This document shows positions 1 through 8,600 of a DNA stretch of 18,986 nt, one piece after another. Numbering within the stretch: the first letter of the stretch is position 1; each line of letters begins with the position of its first letter. This stretch comes from JBLIKP01 sp047635375 (lineage in GTDB: Bacteria; Bacteroidota; Bacteroidia; Sphingobacteriales; Sphingobacteriaceae). The notes beneath the pieces were generated by a model. That model worked only from the letters and a program-made list of their open reading frames with translations. It searched no databases and was not told the origin of the DNA. Where the stretch lies: NCBI GenBank assembly GCA_047635375.1, contig JBLIKP010000047.1:1-18986 (forward strand). The letters run 5' to 3'. Both the position numbers and the translations under genes were made by a program.

Positions 1-1098
1 ACGCCTTACCCTTTTATTAATTCTTTTCGTGATTTAAATGGAAACTATAGTATAAATAGTACCGAGGAATTTATTTGCGTAGACGATGAGTTTAAATGCC
101 AAGTTCCAACAACTTATTTAGACTTGCCATACGAGGTAAATATTAAAACCATAATTCCTAATTTTCCATTTGATGGAACTGTGAAATTTCAATATTGTGC
201 AATTGCGGAAGATGGTGAAACAATGCAATCAATTGACAATATTCATGGCGCGGAGAAAGTTTTGGTGAACCAAAGTTTGGATAGATATTTTAGAATTTGT
301 GAAACCGATATTAATGCAGATGCAAAATTTCGAAATTTTTCTTGGACAAGTGAAGTTATACTTGAAGATTCTAAAACAAATTTAGGGCCCAGTTGCTCGT
401 CAAATCGTGAATTCGGTGTGTTCTTATTAAACACCTTAGCAATCCCAGACTTTCCTGTAATAGTTAGCCCTGCCGACATTTGTGCATTGGCAAAGTTTTT
501 AGTAGGACAAGCTTTACCAGATTTAACATCAAACGTTGGATGTGGATTGGAAGACTGGGATAAGAATCTAATTTTAAAACCCAGTAATTTTGACCTAACA
601 GAATTCAAAATTGACGATAAAACTTACCTATCTCCTGTAGGTTATTTGATTCCAAATTTGACAATGGCAGGGTTAAAAGATATTAATGCTTTTTTTAATA
701 TTTTTTGGAACTTTAAATGGTATAATTCAAATGGAGATATAATTGAAAGTGAATTATTTATTGAAAAAAACAAAATTAGACCATCTGAAAATTCAATCAG
801 GTTTGTCACATCAAATAAAGAAAGTTCCGTAGTTGCTGAAAAATCTTTTACACTTGCCAAAAGTGGGCTTCAGATTTTCCCCAATCCTTCTAGAGGAAAT
901 TTAACAATAACTGGTGCCAATGATTCAAGAATAGATAAAATTTCAATTTATTCATTATCAGGTGTGGTTATTTCTGAAGTGTTTAAACCCGTTTTCCCTT
1001 TTAAAATGGAAGTGCATAACTTACCAAGTTCCGTCTATACGATTGAAACAATCTTCGAAAATGGGGAAAGGGTTTCTAATATGTTTATTAAAAATTAA
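1..1098 (+). CDS. Secreted protein with C-terminal T9SS type A sorting domain (5' end missing)
   Basis: The reading frame is open from base 1, so the gene starts before the window; the first possible start codon (TTG at 124) should not be taken as the real start. 365 residues are visible. The last 77 or so form a T9SS type A sorting domain: the IFPNPSRG motif, then a short beta-rich domain with ISIYSLSGVV, LPSSVYTIE and the ending MFIKN. Such domains direct export across the outer membrane through the type IX system and are usually cleaved off at the cell surface. The body before it contains several cysteines (for example ICVDDEFKCQV near the left edge, and FRICETD) and resembles no enzyme family I recognise; it may be an adhesin-like or structural surface protein. 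It ends three bases before the next cargo gene, on the same strand, so the two are probably co-transcribed. The sorting domain is clear; the function of the rest is unknown. Confidence 0.85.
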   Translation, partial: TPYPFINSFRDLNGNYSINSTEEFICVDDEFKCQVPTTYLDLPYEVNIKTIIPNFPFDGTVKFQYCAIAEDGETMQSIDNIHGAEKVLVNQSLDRYFRICETDINADAKFRNFSWTSEVILEDSKTNLGPSCSSNREFGVFLLNTLAIPDFPVIVSPADICALAKFLVGQALPDLTSNVGCGLEDWDKNLILKPSNFDLTEFKIDDKTYLSPVGYLIPNLTMAGLKDINAFFNIFWNFKWYNSNGDIIESELFIEKNKIRPSENSIRFVTSNKESSVVAEKSFTLAKSGLQIFPNPSRGNLTITGANDSRIDKISIYSLSGVVISEVFKPVFPFKMEVHNLPSSVYTIETIFENGERVSNMFIKN

Positions 1099-1101
1099 TT
1101 G

Positions 1102-3264
1102 ATGAAAAAGTTAATAATTATTGCATTATTTATCCCATTAGGATTGTTTGCCCAATGGCAAGACCAATCTCCTCCATTAAACTCTGTGGCTTCTTTTAAA
1201 ACAATCATTGATAATTTAGAAGACGATATTTGGTTATTTGCTGATAACGTAGGTCCCTTTCATTTTAATTCATTGGATTCATCCTGGATTCCCAAATCGG
1301 AGGGTTTACATGAATTGGTTAATTCAGAAGGCTTTTTTTCGTCCTTAGATGCTTCCCAATTGTTAGTCAATTCCTTTGGAACTATGGTGATGATTAATGG
1401 TCGCCTGCCACTTTTCTATGATGGAGATAAATGGATTAAAGTTGTGGATGGGCTACCAAGAGATTCCTTATTTAATAAGCAGATTTTCAAATTTAAATCT
1501 GATGTATATCTAATAAATGGAAACTTAAGTAATTCATGGGTCTATAAGTATGCTCCGTCTGAAAGGAAATGGGATTTATTTAAAATGAACAACTTTCCTT
1601 TTCCAGAGGAAATAAAAAGCGGTGAAAATTGGGTTGTTTTTGAGAATAAAAATACGGTTTATTGGAGTACAGATTTGGTTAATTTTGAAATTAGTGAATC
1701 TACACCCATAGATGGAAACGAGGTGGCAGGCTTTGTTTCTGACGGAGAAAGTTTATTTCAAATAATGATTTTTCAGGGGTTCTTTCCAAATATTTATGAA
1801 TTGAAAAGAGGCTCAACATTATGGGAACGAAAATCAGAAGATCCTACAACTGGTTATAGAGAATTAACCCTTATTGATTCTACTTTTTTTGTAATGCGCG
1901 CTGAAAATCAAGAGCCACTTCAATGGAAGCTTTCGTTTTCTCAAAACTCATCGTTAAACTGGGATTCCATTTCTATAAGTTCATTACCAGGACATTTTAT
2001 TGCTGGTGGGATATCGTATAATGACTCTTCTATAATTTTTATTGTTTATGGAATTGGCCCAGTGATTTACAACAAAAAATCTAGGGAGTTTAATCAAATC
2101 ACCAAAAATATAAATGCAGCCTATCATTCATTTATTGAGACAGATAGGGTCGGAAACCTATATACTTATAGTTACCCTTTAGGTTTGAATGTCCTACGAA
2201 AAGGTAGGATTGAGTGGGAGGCGATAAAATTCCCATTTAATCACCTTATAAGTAATATGGATTTTAAAGCCGAGGACTCCCTTATCTGGGTTAGAATTGC
2301 CTATTCCCCATACCACGATATTGATTTAGAGCATTATGTTTCTTCGGATAATGGGGTGACATGGAGAAAATTGGATATAAGCTTTATTAATGATTTCAGA
2401 AAGAAAAGGTTTGAATTTAGTGGGCAAATTGGAGATTCGTTATATTTTTATGATCCCGTTGATCAAGACATTTATTTATCAAAAGATAAAGCAGTTTCAT
2501 TTGAAATAGACTCAACGTTTTTTCCAATTAAATATAAATATGGTTTTGAAATTGTAAAGTGGAAAAATCAATATTTTTCAAATGGATTTGCCGGAGAGGG
2601 ATTTGTTTTTAGGCTGGAGAACGGGAGTTGGAAAGAGTACACTCAAAATTTATCATCGTTTCTTTCCATAGGATCTTTAATCAGTAATGAGGCATACTTA
2701 ATTTTTAAATCTACTGATTCAGTTTATCGTAATAGTGATGATGGAAATGGCTGGGTGTCTTATCCGTTGAAAGAGAGTTCGTTAAAGTTAAAAGGGATTG
2801 GAGATTCCTTAATTTTCGCATTAGATTACTCAAGATATCATGTGTTTCTTAGCAGGGATTTTGGGGAGTCATTTAAGAAATTGGATCAAGGACTAAGTTT
2901 ATTTTACCGTGCTACGGATATAACAATAACGGATGATGGAACCCTTTGGTTATCTACGTTTAATGATGGATTATATTCCGGAAAACTTGAAGGTATTGCT
3001 ACTCAAGTATCAAAAAATGAGATAGAACAAAACATACTCATTTATCCCAACCCCACAAACGGATTGTTTTCGATACAATTAAGCGAAGACAATAATACGG
3101 GTGTATTTAAAATTTATAACTTAAATGGTGCTTTGGTGAGGTCGGAAGAAGTTGCTGGTGAAACCCTTATTCAACTGGACATAAACAACCATCCCAAAGG
3201 AATTTACTTCCTTACATTTTCAAATGAAAAGGGGAGTGTTTCGGCTAAAATTATAAAGAACTAA
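1102..3264 (+). CDS. Secreted beta-propeller-like protein with T9SS type A sorting domain
   Basis: A 720-residue protein. I chose the ATG at 1102 over the in-frame TTG at 1099 because it begins a good signal peptide: MKK, a hydrophobic stretch (LIIIALFIPLGLF) and a likely cleavage after AQ near residue 19. The mature body contains repeated Asp-box/BNR-like motifs, such as SSDNGVTW near residue 414, NSDDGNGW near 544 and SRDFGESF near 584, plus DDGTLWLSTFNDGLYSG near 611, which resembles the propeller repeats of Bacteroidota sensor proteins. This suggests a beta-propeller displayed at or released from the cell surface. The last 80 residues (641-720) are a T9SS type A sorting domain with IYPNPTNGLF, KIYNLNGALV and the ending SAKIIKN. 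No catalytic residues of a sialidase or other glycosidase are apparent, so binding or structure is as likely as catalysis. It follows another T9SS cargo gene with a three-base gap. Export route is well supported; the molecular role is not known. Confidence 0.88.
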   Translation: MKKLIIIALFIPLGLFAQWQDQSPPLNSVASFKTIIDNLEDDIWLFADNVGPFHFNSLDSSWIPKSEGLHELVNSEGFFSSLDASQLLVNSFGTMVMINGRLPLFYDGDKWIKVVDGLPRDSLFNKQIFKFKSDVYLINGNLSNSWVYKYAPSERKWDLFKMNNFPFPEEIKSGENWVVFENKNTVYWSTDLVNFEISESTPIDGNEVAGFVSDGESLFQIMIFQGFFPNIYELKRGSTLWERKSEDPTTGYRELTLIDSTFFVMRAENQEPLQWKLSFSQNSSLNWDSISISSLPGHFIAGGISYNDSSIIFIVYGIGPVIYNKKSREFNQITKNINAAYHSFIETDRVGNLYTYSYPLGLNVLRKGRIEWEAIKFPFNHLISNMDFKAEDSLIWVRIAYSPYHDIDLEHYVSSDNGVTWRKLDISFINDFRKKRFEFSGQIGDSLYFYDPVDQDIYLSKDKAVSFEIDSTFFPIKYKYGFEIVKWKNQYFSNGFAGEGFVFRLENGSWKEYTQNLSSFLSIGSLISNEAYLIFKSTDSVYRNSDDGNGWVSYPLKESSLKLKGIGDSLIFALDYSRYHVFLSRDFGESFKKLDQGLSLFYRATDITITDDGTLWLSTFNDGLYSGKLEGIATQVSKNEIEQNILIYPNPTNGLFSIQLSEDNNTGVFKIYNLNGALVRSEEVAGETLIQLDINNHPKGIYFLTFSNEKGSVSAKIIKN

Positions 3265-3301
3265 AATGGTTTTGTCCTTTCGGCCATTCCAGATTAAATG
3301 A

Positions 3302-3333
3302 AGTGCAAGAGTGTAAGAGTAAAAAAGTGCAAA
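3302..3333. repeat. 8-bp short tandem repeat, four imperfect copies
   Basis: Four consecutive octamers are visible: AGTGCAAG, AGTGTAAG, AGTAAAAA and AGTGCAAA. They lie about 40 bp after the stop codon of the upstream T9SS cargo gene. They are outside any gene, so phase variation of a protein is not indicated; copy number may still vary between strains. Confidence 0.7.
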
Positions 3334-3358
3334 AGGGGTTTTTGGCCCGCCTCTATGA

Positions 3359-3434
3359 GTCGGACAAGCCACGCCTACTTGTGTCGGACAGGCTTCGTCA
3401 TTTTTGCCCCACCTTCTTCGGGTCGGGCTAGCCT
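3359..3434. repeat. GC-rich direct repeats with consensus GTCGGrCwrGCy
   Basis: Three related 12-base words occur at 3359 (GTCGGACAAGCC), 3383 (GTCGGACAGGCT) and 3422 (GTCGGGCTAGCC). The block is clearly richer in G and C than the surrounding AT-rich intergenic DNA. The first two copies are 24 bp apart and the third is 39 bp further on. It could be a dispersed non-coding repeat family or a binding-site cluster; a homologue search in the same genome would tell these apart. Confidence 0.55.
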
Positions 3435-3505
3435 GTTGATATTCCAAATTAGAACAAAAATCTCATCCTTTACAATCCGGCCTTATTTTAAAAAGCTCAT
3501 TTGCC

Positions 3506-3648
3506 CCAAAAGCAAGGCGTGGGAGGACGGCGTTAGCAACCCTTAAGATGAAGAGTGGGATGGAGGAGGGTGATAATTTCCGCAGAATAAGTTATAAAAA
3601 AACCTTTAATCTATCGCGCTTGGGTTGCGCGGGAAGCCTTGCTTTTGG
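3506..3648. repeat. 13-bp perfect inverted repeat with 117-bp spacer
   Basis: CCAAAAGCAAGGC at 3506-3518 is the exact reverse complement of GCCTTGCTTTTGG at 3636-3648. The spacer contains a CGCGC/GCGCG hairpin (3615-3619 and 3627-3631). The spacer is too short for a transposase and carries no recognisable protein. It could be a small non-autonomous mobile element (MITE-like), a dispersed palindromic repeat or a structured RNA. I saw no convincing target-site duplication directly beside the arms. Confidence 0.5.
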
Positions 3649-3870
3649 CTGACAAATTGCGTTTTAAAATCAAGCTTGATGGTTCGAGTGGCCTCACCAC
3701 AGGCCTTTTCTTTCTTTTGGATCAAGCCAAAAGGAAAAAAACCATGTTGAGGAGCAGAATTTCATCTGGTCCAAAAGATCCTCATATCTCCAATCCCCTC
3801 ACCACTTAAAAAAACAACTCCCCTTACTTTATTAAGAGAAAGGAAAAAAAACATTTTAAAAAACCCCAAA

Positions 3871-3902
3871 TTTTCACCTCCAAAAGTAAACCACTATCTT
3901 TG
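3871..3902 (+). promoter_or_regulatory. Bacteroidota-type promoter for pruA
   Basis: A consensus -7 element TATCTTTG lies at 3895-3902. It is preceded by TTTTC (3871-3875) with a 19-bp spacer, which fits the Bacteroidota -33/-7 layout. The predicted transcript starts about 35 bases before the pruA ATG. Confidence 0.65.
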
Positions 3903-3941
3903 GCGGAATTCGAATTCAAACAGAAACAATAGCAAAATAAT

Positions 3942-5570
3942 ATGTTAAAAGGATTTTTCAATCTACCAATTCCTAAGAATGAACCTGTAAAGGATTATGC
4001 ACCAGGATCTCCAGAAACAATAGCGCTAAAAGCAGCTTTAAAAGAAGCTCGTGCAACTAAAGTTGACATCCCAATGTACATTGGTGGAGAAGAAGTTAGA
4101 ACCGGCAACACCGAAACTCTTTCTCCTCCGCATGATCATAAACATATTTTAGGTTCATACCATAAAGGAACTGCTGAGCATGTTAATCAAGCGATCAACG
4201 CGGCCTTAGCAGCAAAAGAAGATTGGGAAGTAATGGCTTGGGAGCAACGTGCTGCCATTTTCTTGAAAGCCGCTGATCTTTTAGCAGGACCATACAGATA
4301 TAAAATGAATGCCGCTACAATGTTAGGGCAATCAAAAAATGCATACCAAGCTGAGATTGACGCAGCGTGTGAGTTTATCGACTTCTTGCGTTACAACGTA
4401 ACGTACATGACTCAGATTTACGCACAACAGCCAGAATCTTCTCCAGGAATTTGGAACCGTTTAGAGCAACGTCCACTTGAAGGATTTATCTTCGCGGTAA
4501 CACCATTTAACTTTACTGCGATTGCAGGTAACCTTTGTGCTGCACCAGCAATGATGGGTAACGTAGTAGTTTGGAAACCATCAAGCACGCAAATCTATTC
4601 AGCACAAGTGTTGATGGAAGTTTTCAACGAAGCTGGTGTTCCTCCAGGAGTAATTAACATGATCTTAACTGACGGGAAAACTACCGGTGATATCGTTTTC
4701 GATCACCCAGAATTCTCAGGACTTCACTTCACAGGATCAACGCCAACCTTCCAATACATGTGGAAGACCATTGGTAACAACATCAATAAATATAAAACCT
4801 ACCCAAGAATCGTTGGAGAAACTGGTGGTAAGGATTTCGTAGTTGCTCACCCTACAGCTCAAGCCGATGTGGTAAGTACTGCTTTAGTTCGTGGTGCATT
4901 CGAATTCCAAGGACAAAAATGTTCAGCAGCTTCTAGAGCTTATGTTCCTGCGTCACTTTGGCCAGCCGTTAAAGCTAACATGGAGCGTGACTTGAAGACA
5001 ATTAAGATGGGTCCAACTGAGGATTTCTCAAACTTTATTAACGCTGTTATCGACGAAAAATCTTTTGATAAAATCTCTAACTTCATCGAAGGAGCTAAAA
5101 AAGCTGAAAACGCCGAAGTTATTATGGGTGGTAAATGCGATAAGTCTAAAGGTTACTTCGTAGAGCCTACAGTAATTTTAGCACACGATCCTTCTTACAC
5201 TACAATGTGCGAAGAAATTTTCGGTCCGGTATTGACGATTTACGTTTACGAGGATGAGTCTTTCGACTTAATTTTAGAAACGGTAGACAACACTTCAATC
5301 TACGCATTAACAGGATCTATTATTTCTCAAGATCGTGCAGCTGTTGAAAAAGCAACTTACCGTCTACGTAACGCAGCAGGTAATTTCTACATCAACGATA
5401 AGCCGACAGGTGCTGTTGTAGGACAACAACCTTTCGGTGGTGCTCGTGGATCGGGAACTAACGATAAAGCCGGTTCAATGATTAACTTATTACGTTGGGT
5501 TTCTCCGCGTACTATCAAGGAAACATTTGTTCCAGCTGTAGATTACCGTTACCCTTTCTTAGGAGAATAA
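3942..5570 (+). CDS. pruA: L-glutamate gamma-semialdehyde (1-pyrroline-5-carboxylate) dehydrogenase
   Basis: A 542-residue aldehyde dehydrogenase-superfamily enzyme that oxidises glutamate-gamma-semialdehyde to glutamate with NAD+, the second step of proline breakdown, in the cytoplasm. Its length matches the stand-alone, group-specific P5C dehydrogenases, so this is not a bifunctional PutA. Visible motifs are the oxyanion-hole Asn in TPFNFTAI (Asn190), the cofactor-loop FTGS (263-266), the conserved glutamate in VGETGGKD (Glu293), the catalytic cysteine in QGQKCSAASR (Cys327), EEIFGPVL (424-431) and the C-terminal QQPFGGARGSGTN (495-507). All key residues are present. The start is supported by a promoter ending 39 bases upstream. 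It has its own promoter and a strong terminator, so it is probably monocistronic; no proline dehydrogenase gene is adjacent. The glycine-rich C-terminal motif and overall sequence make a different aldehyde dehydrogenase unlikely. Confidence 0.95.
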   Translation: MLKGFFNLPIPKNEPVKDYAPGSPETIALKAALKEARATKVDIPMYIGGEEVRTGNTETLSPPHDHKHILGSYHKGTAEHVNQAINAALAAKEDWEVMAWEQRAAIFLKAADLLAGPYRYKMNAATMLGQSKNAYQAEIDAACEFIDFLRYNVTYMTQIYAQQPESSPGIWNRLEQRPLEGFIFAVTPFNFTAIAGNLCAAPAMMGNVVVWKPSSTQIYSAQVLMEVFNEAGVPPGVINMILTDGKTTGDIVFDHPEFSGLHFTGSTPTFQYMWKTIGNNINKYKTYPRIVGETGGKDFVVAHPTAQADVVSTALVRGAFEFQGQKCSAASRAYVPASLWPAVKANMERDLKTIKMGPTEDFSNFINAVIDEKSFDKISNFIEGAKKAENAEVIMGGKCDKSKGYFVEPTVILAHDPSYTTMCEEIFGPVLTIYVYEDESFDLILETVDNTSIYALTGSIISQDRAAVEKATYRLRNAAGNFYINDKPTGAVVGQQPFGGARGSGTNDKAGSMINLLRWVSPRTIKETFVPAVDYRYPFLGE

Positions 5571-5584
5571 AATCTTAAAATAAC

Positions 5585-5616
5585 AAAGCCGCTTCTCACG
5601 AAGCGGCTTTTTTTTT
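5585..5616 (+). terminator. Intrinsic terminator of pruA
   Basis: An 11-bp perfect stem, AAAGCCGCTTC pairing with GAAGCGGCTTT, closes a TCAC loop (5596-5599) and runs into a stretch of T residues. It begins 14 bases after the pruA stop codon. Confidence 0.92.
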
Positions 5617-5638
5617 GCGCCCAATTTTTTTGACATAA

Positions 5639-5669
5639 AAAAAGCCATTCCGTTACGGAATGGCTTTTT
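5639..5669 (-). terminator. Intrinsic terminator of icmF, probably bidirectional
   Basis: A 14-bp stem, AAAAAGCCATTCCG with CGGAATGGCTTTTT, closes a TTA loop. A-rich DNA on its left gives a U-run for leftward transcripts and T-rich DNA on its right does so for rightward ones. It lies 18 bases past the icmF stop, between convergent pruA and icmF, and its sequence differs from the pruA terminator, so each gene has its own. Confidence 0.9.
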
Positions 5670-5687
5670 ATTTTTATTGAAATACGA

Positions 5688-8600
5688 TTACATATTTCTT
5701 CTGTACTGTCCACCAACTGCAAATAATGCATGTGTGATCTGTCCTAAAGAACAATGCTTAGAAGCTTCCATTAAACCAGCAAAGATGTTTTTATTGTTCA
5801 ATGCTAGCAATTGAAGTTCTCTCAAAGACTTTTCAGCTTCATCTGTGAAGGTTTTTTGTAGTTCGTTTACCATTGTTATTTGGTATTCTTTTTCCTCCTG
5901 CGTAGCGCGGATAACTTCACCTGGAATTACGGTAGGCGAACCTTTTGAACTTAAGAAAGTATTTACTCCAATAATTGGAAGCTCTCCTGTGTGCTTTAAC
6001 GTTTCGTAATAAAGGCTTTCTTCTTGGATTTTCCCACGTTGGTACATGGTTTCCATAGCGCCTAATACTCCGCCACGTTCAGTGATTCTATCGAACTCGA
6101 TGTAAACAGCTTCCTCAACAAGATCCGTAAGTTCCTCGATAATAAAAGAACCTTGAAGCGGATTTTGGTTTGTTGCTAATCCAAGTTCTTTATTAATAAT
6201 TAACTGAATAGCCATCGCACGTCTTACTGATTCTTCAGTAGGAGTGGTGATTGCTTCGTCATACGCATTTGTATGAAGAGAATTACAGTTATCGTAAATC
6301 GCATACAATGCTTGAACAGTGGTTCTGATGTCGTTAAAGTCAATTTCTTGAGCGTGTAACGAACGGCCACTAGTTTGAATATGATACTTAAGCATCTGCG
6401 AACGTGCATTAGCTCCGTATTTATTCTTCATCGCCTTCGCCCAGATTCTACGAGCAACACGACCAATTACCGCATACTCAGGATCTACACCATTACTAAA
6501 GAAGAAACTTAAGTTTGGAGCAAATTTGTTGATGTCCATTCCGCGGCTTAAATAATATTCCACGAAAGTGAAACCATTACTCAATGTGAAAGCCAGCTGC
6601 GAAATTGGATTCGCTCCAGCTTCAGCAATATGGTAACCAGAAATCGAAACCGAATAGAAGTTTCTAATATTGTTATCGATAAAGAATTCTTGAACATCAC
6701 CCATCACACGAAGTGAGAACTCAGTACTGAAAATACATGTGTTCTGAGCTTGATCTTCTTTTAAGATATCCGCTTGAACGGTACCTCTAACTCTGCTAAG
6801 GGTGTCTGTTTTAATTTTTTCGTAAACATCTTTCGGTAAAACACGGTCCCCAGTAATACCTAAAAGCATCAATCCTAATCCGCTATTTGTTTCAGGAATT
6901 GGTCCTTGGTAACTCGGACGTGATGTTCCGCGCTCTTTATAGAAAGCATCGATTTTAGCTTCAACTTCTTTTTCTAATCCGTTTTCAAGAATATATTTCT
7001 CACACTGTTGGTCGATCGCCGCATTCATAAAGTAACCAGCAAGCATTGCTGCAGGTCCGTTAATGGTCATCGAAACCGATGTTTTTGGGTCCGCTAAATC
7101 GAAGCCTGAATAAAGCTTCTTTGCATCATCAAGACAGCAAATACTTACCCCAGCATTACCAATTTTCCCAAAAATATCTGGACGGTAATCAGGGTCGTTT
7201 CCATATAGTGTAACAGAATCAAACGCTGTGGAAAGTCGTTTTGCGTCCATTCCCTTGCTTACATAGTGGAAGCGACGGTTAGTTCTTTCTGGGCCACCTT
7301 CTCCGGCAAACATTCTTGTAGGATCTTCACCTTCACGTTTGAAAGGGAATACTCCAGATGTATATGGGAATTCTCCCGGAACGTTTTCCGTTAATACCCA
7401 TCTTAATATATCACCCCAAGCTTTATAGCGAGGTGTACACACTTTTGGAACTTCAAGTTGGGATAAAGATTTGGTATGGGTTTTTACTTTTATTTCTTTG
7501 TCACGAACCTTATAAACATAAAATTCGTCCTTGTACATTTGTACTTTTTCTTCCCAACCTCTTAGAATGTCACGACAATCTTTGTCCAATGTTTCTTCAA
7601 GGGTCACATATTTTTGCTCCAGCTGAGAGATTAATCCCTTATCATCCGCAACGGCTTCCATGGTTTGTTTCAAACCGTACATTTTTTGAGCAATGTCGGC
7701 TTGGACGTCAACCCATTGGTCGTAACCACGATTGTTTTCTGTGATTTCTGATAGGTAGCGTATACGCTTAGGCGGAATGATATAGATTTTCTTGGACATT
7801 TCTTCTGAGATGTCAAGATTTGATTTTAAGTCAGCATCTGTTTTTTCGGCTAGGGTATCCATCAATTTACGGTACAGGTTATTCATTCCTGGATCGTTAA
7901 ATTGAGAAGCAATGGTTCCAAAAACTGGAAGTTCATCGTCGCTAGTTTCCCAAAGCTGATGATTACGTTTGAATTGTTTTTTAACATCACGCAATGCATC
8001 AAGTGCACCACGTTTGTCGAACTTGTTTATCGCGATTAAATCGGCGAAGTCAAGCATGTCAATTTTCTCCAATTGCGTAGCAGCTCCATATTCCGGAGTC
8101 ATTACATAAAGGGAAAGATTTGAGTAATCTGTAATTTCAGTGTCAGACTGACCTATTCCTGAAGTTTCAAGGATAATTAGGTCGTAGCCCGAAGTCTTAA
8201 CAATATTCAACGCTTTTTCAACGTGCTTAGAAAGTGCAAGGTTTGCTTGACGAGTAGCCAATGAACGCATATATACACGGTCACTGAAAATACTGTTCAT
8301 TCTGATTCTATCCCCTAAAAGAGCACCACCGGTTTTACGTTTTGAAGGATCAACCGAGATTACTGCAATGGATTTTTCTGGAAAGTCGACAAGGAATCTC
8401 CTCACCAATTCATCTACTAAAGAAGATTTACCAGCTCCACCAGTTCCTGTAATACCAATTATTGGAGTTTTTAATTTATCGGCGGAAGCCTTAATTCCTT
8501 CTAATACTTCTTTATGATTTTCGGGATAGTTTTCAGCTGCTGAAATTAAGCGAGCTATTGACTTGCTGTCTTTCTTTCCTATATTTTTTACCTCACCATT

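Larger units (their letters stand above)
3265..3941. other. Gene-free, repeat- and palindrome-rich intergenic region
   Basis: This 677 bp gap separates the T9SS cargo genes from pruA. No credible gene is present: the short open frames on both strands have repetitive, low-complexity translations and overlap each other. From left to right it holds an 8-bp tandem repeat (3302-3333), a GC-rich block of near-identical GTCGGaCAgGC-type words (3359-3434), a 13-bp inverted repeat whose arms are at 3506 and 3636, a CGCGC/GCGCG hairpin (3615-3631), a perfect 12-bp palindrome (ATCAAGCTTGAT, 3669-3680), a GGCCT/AGGCC hairpin followed by TTTT (3690-3709), a CTTTTGG/CCAAAAG hairpin near 3713-3732, and the pruA promoter. 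The composition differs from the flanking genes. My reading is that these are remains of dispersed intergenic repeats; this is inference from sequence alone. Confidence 0.6.

Noticed and set aside
124..126. TTG as start of the first gene
   Set aside because: The same frame is open back to base 1 without a stop, so the gene is cut by the window edge rather than starting here.
3220..3546. Two overlapping short open frames on opposite strands in the intergenic region
   Set aside because: Their translations are repetitive and low in complexity, they overlap each other, and both arise from the GC-rich repeats; no promoter or conserved domain supports them.
3690..3709. Hairpin GGCCT/AGGCC followed by TTTT as a terminator of the T9SS cargo genes
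   Set aside because: The stem is only five base pairs and it lies more than 400 bp past the stop codon within repeat DNA; more likely one of the region's many palindromes.
7358..7744. 128-codon open frame antisense to icmF
   Set aside because: It lies entirely inside a certain gene and its translation has no recognisable domain; it is a shadow of the coding strand.
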